NCBI GenBank assembly: GCA_017941505.1
Contig: JAGAWH010000185.1
Location: forward strand, 1-53,564
From: Faecalicoccus sp.
Lineage (GTDB): Bacteria; Bacillota_I; Bacilli_A; Erysipelotrichales; Erysipelotrichaceae
DNA: 53,564 nucleotides
Direction of reading: 5' to 3'
The notes beneath the pieces are model-generated. The model was not told the DNA's origin and made no database searches. It saw only the letters and a list, made by a program, of their open reading frames with translations. This document shows positions 33,286 through 46,900 of the stretch, piece by piece; position 1 is the first letter of the stretch, and every line of letters begins with the position of its first letter. The position numbers were made by a program, and so were the translations under genes.

Positions 33286-33792
33286 TTAGAGGATTACGCT
33301 GTCTCCGCGCTTAATTGTCTGAGGATCTTTGAATTGAATGTCCTGTCCGGCAGCATCTGTGATGATCAACATCGTGCTCATATCATAGTTCGGTTTCAAT
33401 TTTTTCATATTTACTTCTACGATTGGTTCTCCTGCCTTTACAACATCACCCTGTTTTTTATTCAAAACACGGAACCCGTCCCCGTTTGTTTCAACGGTAT
33501 TCACACCGCAGTGTACTAAAAGCTGGACACCGTTTTTCATCTGCAGTCCAAAGGCGTGTCCGGTTGGGAAAAGAACACTGAGTGTTCCGTTTGCCGGTGC
33601 ACAAAGGACTACCTTATCCTGATTATACTCAAAGGCAATAGAATCACCCATGACCTTTTGGGCAAACATCGGATCAGAGACAGTGGAAACATCGATTAGT
33701 TCGCCATCTGCCAATGCGACAATCTTATCGTCTGCAACGTTGAACGCTTCCGGCAATGCTTCTTTTTTCTTTAACTTATCGAATAATCCCAT
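33286..33792 (-). CDS. PTS glucose-type enzyme IIA
   Basis: 168 residues. The IIA-Glc fold with phosphorylated H94 (LLVHCGVNT) and supporting H79 (TGHAFG). It passes phosphate from HPr to a IIB domain. In beta-glucoside permeases this domain is usually fused behind IIC; here it is a separate protein, last gene of the IIBC-GH1-IIA operon, three bases after the glucosidase gene. Confidence 0.94.
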   Translation of the reverse strand: MGLFDKLKKKEALPEAFNVADDKIVALADGELIDVSTVSDPMFAQKVMGDSIAFEYNQDKVVLCAPANGTLSVLFPTGHAFGLQMKNGVQLLVHCGVNTVETNGDGFRVLNKKQGDVVKAGEPIVEVNMKKLKPNYDMSTMLIITDAAGQDIQFKDPQTIKRGDSVIL

Positions 33793-33794
33793 TT

Positions 33795-36670
<2,876 letters not shown>

Positions 36671-36745
36671 TTGAATTGTCCTCCCTGTTTACAGCTTTAT
36701 TATCACGATTTTAGGGATTTGATTCTGTCGTTAATTTAGCTTAAA

Positions 36746-36766
36746 TAAGATATAAATATTATCTTA
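36746..36766. promoter_or_regulatory. Operator-like inverted repeat upstream of the PTS operon
   Basis: TAAGATA (36746-36752) and TATCTTA (36760-36766) around a seven-base spacer, in the 144-bp gap between the GH39-like gene and enzyme IIBC. Confidence 0.4.
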
Positions 36767-36783
36767 ATTTTTTACATATAAAA

Positions 36784-36816
36784 AGATGTCGATAATAAAG
36801 ATAAAAATCGACATCT
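36784..36816 (-). terminator. Intrinsic terminator of the GH39-like gene
   Basis: AGATGTCGAT (36784-36793) and ATCGACATCT (36807-36816) around an A-rich 13-base loop, overlapping the stop codon; TTTT follows on the minus strand. Confidence 0.75.
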
Positions 36817-38146
36817 AAAAATTATCTTTTATCTTGATAAGATGGAGATGTTTGAATTCGTTCATCTTTAAGGTGACTTTTAAATCCAGAATACCGGATT
36901 TTGTCACTTTGATCATTTCCCCGGTAACCGGTATTACAGAAGCGGCCTCTAAATATTCGCTTTCTCCCGATCCGATAAAAGAATCATCATTGTAGTGCAT
37001 GTTTAAATAGTGGCCAAAGGCACATCCGTTTTCATCGTTAACGGTTCTTGTCTTTAAGATGTAATCGCCGACAGGGAGACCTTCAAAACGCATTTCAAAG
37101 CTTTTAGGGATATCATCTTCAAAGAGATCAGGCTTGTAATCGTCAATTTGATTCAATATATCTTTGGCGTAATATTTATATCCGGGCTTCTTGCAGTTAT
37201 GAACAAGAATTTGGATGAATCCCGGTTCCTTTGACTTTGTGATGAGGTAGTCTTCAGAAATCGCCGCTAATAATTCGTCCTGCTGGTCTAAAAGCTTAAG
37301 CGCATGCCAGGAAGGCTTGCGAATACCTGTAGAGGTCATAACACCCGGAAGCAGATTGAATGTTTTATCAAAAGATATTTCATCAAACATCAAATCCAGT
37401 GGTATATCCAAAGGTAAAGATGAACAGATTCCATACCCTGCAAGGACATTTCGGATGATGCGGGCACCCATCCAAGGGGTTTCGTTGAGTACATCGACAT
37501 CATTGATCCTGTCTTTCCAGCTGGTAATCAAAACAGAATCGGTTTCTCTGCCTTCTTCGAGCAGGATACGCTTTGCCCGTTGATATTGTTCCAGAACGTA
37601 ACCGGCATCGGTCAGCCGGTTGATAAAAATCTCATTTCCTTTTTCATAGAACGCATAAGGTGCACATATGATCGTAAACATGTGCATATCCGGGTTTGCC
37701 TTGACAAAACTGCGGAAGTTTTCCGAATCTTCGTTAACTAATATACCGGGGCCGATGATTTCTGAATCCAAGGTGCATTCTTTTAGAATGGCTTTTATCT
37801 TCCGGTAAAAAGAGGTATAGTTTTTTAATTTTTCATGATCATATCTTGTGTTGTATTCGATTTCAAAGATTGTATGGTTTCTTATACTGTTCCCAAACCG
37901 ATTCACAAAACGGCGGCATTGTTTTTGAAAATAAGAAATGAAGCTGTCTTCATCTTTAATGAACCTATAATCGATCACAATGATCAAATCCATATGTATT
38001 TTCACAAAGAATTCAATTACTCTGTCAGCTGTGTAATAATGATGATTTCCATCTTCGGAATAGGTGTCTAAAGTAAGCCTTGCCCGCTTGAATTTTAAGG
38101 TTTCTTTTAAATAGGAAATTTGATCATTCATATTGCTTTTCATCAT
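36815..38146 (-). CDS. GH39-like C-terminal part of a split AraC-type regulator
   Basis: 443 residues if started at 38146 (ATGATG overlapping the AraC stop). The sequence is a glycoside hydrolase family 39-like barrel followed by a beta-sandwich, as in long AraC regulators that carry this domain behind their DNA-binding part. Dropping one 5-bp unit of the repeat at 38228-38245 joins this frame to the AraC frame, adding KDSYPPFEKYW and EILNAGSFE directly ahead of MMKSNM; that is the usual beginning of the domain. So this is the downstream half of a frameshifted gene, not an independent enzyme. The expected nucleophile strand reads LITSWKDR, with no Glu, so a binding role is more likely than catalysis. 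Confidence 0.7.
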   Translation of the reverse strand: MMKSNMNDQISYLKETLKFKRARLTLDTYSEDGNHHYYTADRVIEFFVKIHMDLIIVIDYRFIKDEDSFISYFQKQCRRFVNRFGNSIRNHTIFEIEYNTRYDHEKLKNYTSFYRKIKAILKECTLDSEIIGPGILVNEDSENFRSFVKANPDMHMFTIICAPYAFYEKGNEIFINRLTDAGYVLEQYQRAKRILLEEGRETDSVLITSWKDRINDVDVLNETPWMGARIIRNVLAGYGICSSLPLDIPLDLMFDEISFDKTFNLLPGVMTSTGIRKPSWHALKLLDQQDELLAAISEDYLITKSKEPGFIQILVHNCKKPGYKYYAKDILNQIDDYKPDLFEDDIPKSFEMRFEGLPVGDYILKTRTVNDENGCAFGHYLNMHYNDDSFIGSGESEYLEAASVIPVTGEMIKVTKSGILDLKVTLKMNEFKHLHLIKIKDNF

Positions 38147-39069
38147 TGTTTCAAAACTTCCGGCATTGAGGATTTCTGTCCAATATTTTTCAAAAGGAGG
38201 ATAACTATCCTTTGGAGTGATGTGAATTTGTATTGTATTGTATTGCCTTTTTCTTCCTTCTTGTCCTCTTCTAAATAAGAAAGAATATCCTCTTGATGAA
38301 TTTCCTGCTGTTTTGTTTTATGAAGCTGCCGATATGCACCCGGAGTCATATGATATGTCTCATGGAACTCGCGGTTAAAGGATGCGATATTGGCAAAACC
38401 ATTATCGATGGCAATTCTTAAGATGGTTTCATTGGTACTTAGAAGATCCTCTGTTGCATATCTTAAGCGAACTTGATTTAAGTATTTTAAAAATGACATT
38501 TGAAATTCATTTTTGAAATAACGTGAAAAATATTGCGGTGTTAAGGCAAACGCATCGGCAATCGTATCAAGTGTTAAATCATCCGCATAGTTGGCTTCGA
38601 TATAGAGTGCGATCTCATTTTTTCTTGACGAGTCCGAATCGTCAAAAATATTATTTGAGAAATTTGTGATTAAGCTGTAGACAAGGGACAGTGAGTACTG
38701 TTCCTGTACAATGCGGTTCTGTCCCGATTCATAATAGGATCTAAGTAATCCGTTTAATGTTCTTTTTAACTCTTCTGTATTTTCATTGTTGATCTGATGT
38801 GTATAACAGACGATCATTTTTCGCTGATGGCCCATCAGACGTAATACCTCTGAGTGGCTGATACGGCATTCTACCACAACACCTTCACAATGCATGGTGT
38901 AGATTTCATCCGGATTGATCACAATGATTTCTGTGTTTTCAAGAGGGAACACCTTATTATTGTCTTCAATATGGGCATGTCCTCTTAGTACATAATATAG
39001 ATAGAAGTCTCTTGATTTTTCTTTTTTAAGGGTTATATCTTTAATAATTGTCAGGTTAATTAGTTTCAT
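38143..39069 (-). CDS. AraC-family transcriptional regulator, frameshifted near its 3' end
   Basis: 308 residues. N-terminal cupin-like sensor (about 1-140) and AraC helix-turn-helix pair (about 165-265, LTLDTIADAFALTPQYFSRYFK and IAIDNGFANIASFNREF). After residue about 285 the frame runs through a (TTGTA)n tract and the last about 30 residues (KFTSLQRIVILL...) are out of frame with the family. The intact gene would read on into the GH39-like part to give a regulator of about 750 residues. The DNA-binding part is complete, so the short form may still bind DNA without its sugar-binding domain. Likely targets are the flanking sulfatase and PTS genes. Confidence 0.8.
   Translation of the reverse strand: MKLINLTIIKDITLKKEKSRDFYLYYVLRGHAHIEDNNKVFPLENTEIIVINPDEIYTMHCEGVVVECRISHSEVLRLMGHQRKMIVCYTHQINNENTEELKRTLNGLLRSYYESGQNRIVQEQYSLSLVYSLITNFSNNIFDDSDSSRKNEIALYIEANYADDLTLDTIADAFALTPQYFSRYFKNEFQMSFLKYLNQVRLRYATEDLLSTNETILRIAIDNGFANIASFNREFHETYHMTPGAYRQLHKTKQQEIHQEDILSYLEEDKKEEKGNTIQYKFTSLQRIVILLLKNIGQKSSMPEVLKQ
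38228..38245. repeat. Pentanucleotide tandem repeat inside the AraC/GH39 regulator
   Basis: TTGTA repeated 3.6 times on the + strand (AATAC units on the coding strand). Removing one unit, or adding two, restores one continuous frame across the AraC and GH39-like halves. Confidence 0.85.
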
Positions 39070-39155
39070 ATGGTTCTCGATTCTTCTTTATTTTACAAGA
39101 ATAAAATATTTTTGGGGAATATAGTTTCTGTTTTCATGTTATTAAATGATAAAAA

Positions 39156-39172
39156 CCATCCGGGAAGGATGG
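39156..39172 (-). terminator. Intrinsic terminator of the sulfatase gene
   Basis: CCATCC (39156-39161) and GGATGG (39167-39172), followed on the minus strand by TTTTT. Confidence 0.7.
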
Positions 39173-39181
39173 CTGTATACA

Positions 39182-40654
39182 TTATCTTGGTGTAATGGAT
39201 TTTTCGGTTAAGAATCGGGAGTCATAGTCTCTTGGAACCATATCGCAGGTTCTTTGATACCATTTCAACATTTCTAATTTCATGCGTAGGATCTCAGATG
39301 CATATTTTTCATCATGGATCACATTGTACATTTCTTTTGGATCTTTTTCTAAGTCATAGAATTCATCCTGACCGGATAAGCGCATGACATATTTATAGCG
39401 GCTATCACGGATCATGGTACCTTTTTCATGCGCTTCGTCATCCACTTCTGCATTCATCTTTGCCCAATAATCATTTGTCTTTTCAGGTCCTTTATCTCCA
39501 AAATGATGGAATTCATCGGCCTGCTTTTCATGGGCTAAGCGTCCGCCTTCACTAAAGACATAGTCTCTGTTTGGATGACTTCGATTCTCGATAACAGGAC
39601 GTAAGCTGACACCGAACTGGTCATGGCTTGGGGCAACGCCGGCATAATCCATAACGGTAGCGTAGAAATCTACCAATTCAGTCAGAGAAGCTGTGGTACC
39701 CGGATCTACTTTTTCATTCTTTGGAGGTTTTACTAAAAACGGGACCCTGGTCAAGATATCTTCAAAGCTGTTCTGGGCTTTTTCCGGAAGATCAAAGTCA
39801 CCGGCAAAATCACCATGATCACTTAAGAATACGATAAGCGAGTTATCATACATTCCCGCATCCTTTAGTGCATCGATCACCATTTGAAATAAATCATCTA
39901 CATAAGAGCATTGCGCTAAGTAGATTCTTCTTAAATCTTCCCATTGTTCATTAGAGAAATCATTCATGCCTGCAAACTCATGAAGCTTATGGATCATTTT
40001 GGATTTTCCATCGGTTTGATCCAAACACACTCTTGGTTCCATCTTACCTGGGTCAATTCTGTCATAATGTTCCTTGTCCGTTACATAAGGAACATGGGGA
40101 TTCGACCATCCAAGAAACATACATAAAGGCTTGTCACCATCTTTATGAGCCCGTATTCTTTCGCATGCCGCCAAAGTATCGCCGATATCTGTCTTAATTT
40201 CATCTACCACGCCGATATAATGCGAATATGGGAATTCTTCAACAACACTTGCGCCTCTGTATGAATTGATGCCTTCACCTTTTGGATAGGTACAAATTTC
40301 ATCAAACTGGGTAGCCATTTCTCCCGGAATATTGGCAGCGATAAAGTCGTTGCGGCTGTTCATCCATACATGATATCCAGCTTTTCTAAGTTCGGCAAAC
40401 ATCGTATCTTTTCCGTCATGAATCAGATAGTGCATAGTTCTATGTCCATTGACATGTGGATACAAACCCGTAAAGAAAGAACAGCGGCTTGGTACGCATA
40501 CCGGATTTTGACAATAGGCATTTTCAAAAGATACAGCCTCAGTTTTTGCGAACGCGTCCAGGTTTGGAGTGCTTGCCGCCCGATTACCCATATGTCCCAT
40601 CGTATCCCGGCGCATTTCATCCGGATTGATAATGATAATATTCGGTCTGGTCAT
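39182..40654 (-). CDS. Type I sulfatase (Cys-type, alkaline phosphatase superfamily)
   Basis: 490 residues. The CxPxR signature is C53-V-P-S-R57, with C53 to be converted to formylglycine; under anaerobic conditions this needs a radical-SAM maturase, which is not encoded here. Metal-site residues lie in NPDEMRRD and LSDHGDFAGD. No signal peptide, so it acts on cytoplasmic substrates, perhaps a sulfated sugar or choline-type ester taken up by the cell. Lies upstream of the AraC regulator on the same strand. Ribosome site AAAGGA. Confidence 0.9.
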   Translation of the reverse strand: MTRPNIIIINPDEMRRDTMGHMGNRAASTPNLDAFAKTEAVSFENAYCQNPVCVPSRCSFFTGLYPHVNGHRTMHYLIHDGKDTMFAELRKAGYHVWMNSRNDFIAANIPGEMATQFDEICTYPKGEGINSYRGASVVEEFPYSHYIGVVDEIKTDIGDTLAACERIRAHKDGDKPLCMFLGWSNPHVPYVTDKEHYDRIDPGKMEPRVCLDQTDGKSKMIHKLHEFAGMNDFSNEQWEDLRRIYLAQCSYVDDLFQMVIDALKDAGMYDNSLIVFLSDHGDFAGDFDLPEKAQNSFEDILTRVPFLVKPPKNEKVDPGTTASLTELVDFYATVMDYAGVAPSHDQFGVSLRPVIENRSHPNRDYVFSEGGRLAHEKQADEFHHFGDKGPEKTNDYWAKMNAEVDDEAHEKGTMIRDSRYKYVMRLSGQDEFYDLEKDPKEMYNVIHDEKYASEILRMKLEMLKWYQRTCDMVPRDYDSRFLTEKSITPR

Positions 40655-40805
40655 GTTTTATCCTTTCTTTTTTATTATTTATATGAAATAAGATCAATTT
40701 CTATTGTTCTAATTGTATCATCCATGAAATGGATTTTTTATGTGATTATTCGATTATGACCGGAATTTATCGATAATTAAAAACATAGTTGTATAAAAAG
40801 TAATA

Positions 40806-40834
40806 TTCAAAACATGTTATATATTTAGTATAAT
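40806..40834 (+). promoter_or_regulatory. Promoter of the DUF4011 helicase-nuclease gene
   Basis: TTCAAA (40806-40811), 17-bp spacer, TATAAT (40829-40834), about 85 bp before the ribosome site GGAGG. The rest of the 269-bp gap after the sulfatase start is AT-rich with nothing else recognised. Confidence 0.6.
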
Positions 40835-40923
40835 TTTAGGTATCTGATACAGTATTTCAAACATATCATAATCGTATATCTTAATTCTTTTATAGAAGGG
40901 CTTGTGTTTATGGAGGCGATTTC

Positions 40924-43900
40924 ATGAATTACTTAGAAACAGGCTTTAGACCTTTTTATCATAATTATTGTGCATTGGAGCTAAATGATGCATTACGTAC
41001 TAAAGTTCGAGACTGTCCGGATGCAGAAAAAGCATCCCATGTGATTGTATATGGATACATTGATCCAAAAAGAGGATTGATGTTGGAAGTGTTGGGCTGC
41101 GGTAAGCAGGGAAAGCTGTTTTTTAATTATGCCCAGGCTTACTCAGGTAAAAGCGTCGCGCTCAGTATTTCTTCGGTCGCATCCGTTCCTTTTGAATCGT
41201 TGAAAACACTGCCGGCTAAGCTTGAAAAAGACTATGAGGCAAAGGTTGCGAAATTAAGAAAATATGACGCTTCAAAAGAAGTAGAGGAAAGCCGTAAGTT
41301 TGAATTCTTAGATGGAAACCGTCATTCTGTTTTCCCGGATCGGATCGAAGTTGTATTTTCTTTACCGGGATTTGAGGATGAAAAGGGCTGGGTAAATATT
41401 ACAGGCTTGAAAGAAAAAACGATTGTCGGTGAATTATTAACGCAGCCAAAACAGAATTTTAAGGTGAATAAAGGAGATACAGTAGAGTTTGCTGGCCGTC
41501 ATGAAGACGATGGTACATCAACATGGCTGGTTGATTTGAGTAACTGGACCCTTGCCAAAGAGGATTTGGAAGATGGATCTTTCTTTAAAGGGATTCTAAA
41601 CGACTACATCAAAGATAAAAATGAAGATACTTTCTTATTTGTACTGTTGATACTTCGCAGCACCGAAGTCTATGTACCGTGTAAAGTGGAACAAAATGAA
41701 CATACCGAAAAAATCTTAAAGAAATTAAAAGAAGGAACCGCATTTGAAAATCTTTCCGATGAAGAAAAAGAGCAGTTGAAGTCTCAGATTAGGGTAGATG
41801 TACTTATAAGTGATAAGAATGAAAAAGCCTTCCCGGTCTTCTCTTCTAAGGATCAAATTGAAAAAGATGTATTAAATACAGTGCAAGCTATAAAAATGCC
41901 TTTTATGGATGCCTTTGAATTGGCTTCTAAGAGTGATGTAGATGGCTTGATGATCAACGGATATACACAGAAGGTATTCATTGAGAAGAAGCTTTTTGAA
42001 AGACTCTCGAATATACGCTCTGTATTTGATAAATCAGGCCAGCAGCCGGTCCATCTTATAGATTTAAAGCCGACCATAGAAAGTACCGGACAGGGGATGA
42101 CAATTCGTGTCGGTGGAGTAGATATTTTTAACTATGCCCTTTATCAAAATAATGTATCGCCGATTCACGGAATACAGCTTCAAAATGATACAGGCAATGA
42201 CTTTGAAGGGTTACATCTGCATATTTATTCGGATTCGGATATCATTCGGGAATATGATGTTTTGTTGCCGGGAATTCCTTCCGGAAAACCGATTAATTTA
42301 GAAGATCCTCAATTGATGATCAATGGTAAGGCTTTGGCTGATTTAACCGAATCGGTGATGGTGACGGTGACCATTGAGCTTTGTAAAGAGAATGAGGTTG
42401 TCTGTGGATGCAGCTCACAAATGCAGATTCTTGCCTATGACCAATGGCAGGGTTCACGATCCTATCGTGATTTATTACCGGCATTTGTCCTTCCGAATCA
42501 TCCATTAATTCCGGTTTTAATGCGGGAGACATCCGAGCGCTTACGAAAATGGAAAAAGCCGACATCGTTAGAAGGTTATCAAATGGGTGATCCAAACCGT
42601 GTCAGAGATCTTGCGGCAGCAGCTTATGCGGTGATTCAAAAGAAAAATATTACCTATGCCGAACCACCGGCCAGCTTCAGTGTGCCCGGACAGAGAATAC
42701 GTACTCCGGAATCTGTATTGGAACAGCATTTAGGAACCTGTATGGATATGACCCTTTTATATACAGCCTGTCTGGAAGCAATCGGTTTACATCCACTGCT
42801 GGTGTTGATGAGAGGACATATCTATGCCGGTGTATGGCTAAGAGAAAGAACACCGGAAGAAATCCGAAGAGCAAATGTTGTGATCGATGATCCGGAAGAA
42901 TTAATTAAACGGATCGGGAACAGAGCAGATGAATTAACATTTATCGAATGCACCGCCATGTGCTCCGATCAAAAGGTCAATTTTGAAGAAGCAGAAATAA
43001 TGGCCAAAGCGCATAACCTTGCCGATATCCGTTCTTTTGATTATGCGATTGACGTATATATTGCCAGATTATACGGCATCAAACCGATTCCGTCGCGTAC
43101 CAGAGATGCCGGCAATTATCAAGTTGATGTTAAGGATTTAAAAGAGTCCGGTATTACCGTGGCTCCGACAAATCTTGATATATCGATTTCGCAGCCGCAA
43201 TCCGATGCACCGAAAAAGGTTTTGACAAAAAAGGATCTTTGGGAAAGTAAGTTATTGGATTTAAGCAATCGGAATATGTTGTTAAATCTTTCTTTGAAAA
43301 CTTCAATTATGCCGATTATGTCCAGTCATATTGATGAGTTGGAAGATGCTTTAGCCGATGGACATGAATTTCATCTGCTTTCGGTTCCTGAATGGATTGC
43401 ACAGTTGAGTTTTACAGCCACAGATGAATACGGTCGGGAAAGTAAACCGATTCATTGGTTATCTTATGAGATTGAACATAGAGGTGTCTTTGAACTTACA
43501 AATTGGCCGGCAGGCAGAGATTTTGACTTTAACGAAAAATTCCGTCAGGAATTCAGAAATCATAGATTGTATACTTACAGCCATCCAAAACAGCTGGATA
43601 AAGAATTGACATCCATCTATCGCTCGGCAAGATCGGCCCAGCAGGAAAACGGTGTCAGCTCTCTGTATTTGGCGATCGGACTTTTACGCTGGTACACAGG
43701 CGAAGACAGCCAATTACCATGTTATGCACCATTGATTCTTCTGCCGATTGAGATTATTCGAAAATCTGCTCATCAGGGATACGCCTTACACGCAAGAGAT
43801 GAAGAACCTCATTTTAACACCACATTATTGGAAATGTTGAAGCAGAATTATAATCTGGATATTCATGGTTTGGATCCGCTTCCTGCCGATGAGCACGGCA

Positions 43901-46900
43901 TTGATATTAAAAAGACCTTTTCGATAGTCAGAGGTGCTTTATACAAACTAAAAGGATGGGATGTTGTGGAAACATGCGTCATCGGAAACTTCAGCTTTGC
44001 CCAGTTTGCGATGTGGAATGATATCCATACTGCAGGTAATAAATTAAATAACAGTAAAATTGTGCGAAGTTTAATGGAAGGACATGTGGCATGGGATACA
44101 ACAATTCCGGAGCATCCGGATACCGAATATACATATCTTCCGATTCCGGTAGATGATACGCAGCTGCAGGCTATTAAAAAAGCAGCCAGAGGAAGTACCT
44201 TTGTGTTACACGGTCCTCCGGGCACCGGAAAATCTCAGACGATTACAGGAATGATTGCCAACTTAATGGCCAATGGCAAAAATGTATTGTTTGTAGCTGA
44301 AAAGATGGCTGCTCTTACAGTTGTACAGAAGCGATTAGCTGCATTAGGAATTGAAGATTTCTGTTTAGAATTACATTCCAATAAAGCCAACAAGAAACAG
44401 GTGCTTTCACAATTGGAAAAGGTTTTATCCATTAAAAAACCTGCTAAGAAGACGGATTATGCAGAATTATTGGAAAGAACGACTGCAGAAAAAGAAAAAT
44501 TAGATAATTATGCCAGACATTTGCACGATGTAAAAAGAAGCGGATATAGTTTAAGAAATTTGATTGATTTATATGAAACGGTCCGTAATGAAAAGTCAAT
44601 GATTCATTTTGATCCTTATGAAGCAGGAAAGATCACAAAAGAACAAATTGTTCGTCATCCCGGATTCATTGGTCAGTTAACTGCAGCCGGTCACGGAATT
44701 GAAGATATTAAAGAAAGCCGTCTTAAAGAGATTGGATTAACTTCCTTTAATGCGGAGATTAGAACTACTCTTTATAAGCTTTTAAAACAATATGATACAG
44801 ACTTAAGTAATATACAGGTAACCTCAAAGAAGGCTGCTTCTCTATTGAAAGTAGAAAATCCGACCGAGAAGCAGGACTTTACACAGCTGTATCAGCTTAT
44901 TGAATTGTTCTTTAGACAGAAAAACAATAAAAGTGTTCCTTTGGAAGTGTTGAAGAATAATCAATCTGCAGTTTTATCGTATTTTGCTGAGGCAAAAGAT
45001 TTCCAAACACAGGAAAGAAATCTATTACGCTTATGGCGAAGTGAATTCCTTTCTATGGATATATCCTCTTTCTTAACAAAATATGATGTGGCAGGAAAGA
45101 AATTATTTGGAAGAGCGAATGCCATTAATGCGATTGTTGCGGAAATTCAAAGATATTCGCTGCAGCCTATCACTTATGAAATGATTCCTAAGCTTTTAGA
45201 AGTGGTAATGTCTTATCAGCGTCGTAAAAACCGCATCTACGATATGTATAACGCATTGACACCGGCCGCAAAGTCTTTAATGAAACAATATCATACACGC
45301 ATGGATTATTTAGCTGCGATGGACGAAGCAAGAGAGTATCGTCGAAAGTTATCCGCTTTCCCGGGTGGTGTTCAAGCTGTAGAGGCTTTGCAGAAAAATA
45401 AAGAAGCTGTGAAATGTTTTAGTGATTATATCCAGCAGTATCTGAAAGTTTTAGAAACAGAAAGTCTTTTTAACAAGACTTTATCACGACGTAAATCGGA
45501 TCAGAAATCCAATTGGATTGAAGAAGAAAAGAGTTTATGTAAATATCTGCAGGAACATGTCACTTCTTTGAAGAATTGGGCAATCTATAATCAAATTCGC
45601 CGGAAGTGCGTGGATGCCGGGTTACTACCGGTAGTAGAGGCATTTGAAAATGGTATGGATCAAAATGAATTGATTCCTGCATACAAAAAAGGTCTTTACT
45701 ATGCCTTGATCAATGAAATCATTATTACAGATGATGTGTTAAGCAGCTTTTCTGGTGTTACCTTCAATGAAGCCGTTGAACAGTTTAAGCGAATGGATGA
45801 TGCCTTGTTGGAAAAGACAAAAAAGGAAATATATTATCGTCTAGCCATGCAGTTACCATCTGCTTCAGATTCACCGGAAATCGGTAAGGAATTGAATTTG
45901 TTGAGAAAGGCCATCAGCAGCAATGCCAGGGGAATGACGATTCGAACATTGTTTGAAAGAATACCGCATATATTGCAGCAGCTTTGCCCATGTATGTTGA
46001 TGAGTCCAAACTCTGTTGCGCAATATCTGGCTCAGGAAAATGATATGTTTGATGTCGTGATATTTGATGAGGCATCACAACTTCCGACATGTAAGGCAAT
46101 AGGAGCTTTGTTCAGAGCAACAGATGCAGTAATTGTCGGAGATCCGAAACAAATGCCGCCGACCTCTTTCTTTGCGGGAAGCGGACCGAATGTGGATGAT
46201 CTTGCCTTAGCCGATCTTGATAGTATTTTGGATGATGCCCTTGCCTTAGGTATTCCTTCGCAATATTTACAGTGGCATTATCGAAGCATGCATGAAAGCT
46301 TGATTGCCTTCAGTAATAATCGTTTCTACGATAATAAGATGTATACCTTCCCATCTGCCAATGACAGGGAAAGACATGTCACATCGGTACATGTGGATGG
46401 TACATATAAAAACGGAATCAATTTAAAAGAAGCAGAAGCCGTTGTTGCGGAAATTGTCAGAAGATACAGTGATCCGGCATTAAAGAAACAGTCAATCGGT
46501 GTTGTGACCTTTAATGTGAAGCAGCAGGCGTTGATTGAAGATCTTTTAGCTAAGCAGTTTATGAAAAATACCGGTTTGGATGTATGGGCAAACACAGGAG
46601 AAGATTCACTGTTTGTGAAAAACCTTGAGAATGTTCAGGGAGATGAAAGAGATGTAATCTTGTTCTCCATTGGTTATGGACCGGATGAAAAAGGCCGTAT
46701 TTCCATGAACTTTGGTCCAATTAACAGATCCGGTGGTCAGAAACGATTAAATGTTGCGTTCTCCAGAGCCCGTATCACAATGACGATTTTCTCAAGCATT
46801 TATTCAACCGATATTCGCGTTACGGAGAATTCTCCGGAAGGATTGAGAGCATTTAAAGAATTCCTACGATATGCGGAAGGACATGAGTTGTATTCGGATG

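Noticed and set aside
38228..38245. Pentanucleotide tract as part of a CRISPR or other array
   Set aside because: Only 3.6 perfect tandem units without spacers, inside a coding region; it is a simple sequence repeat.
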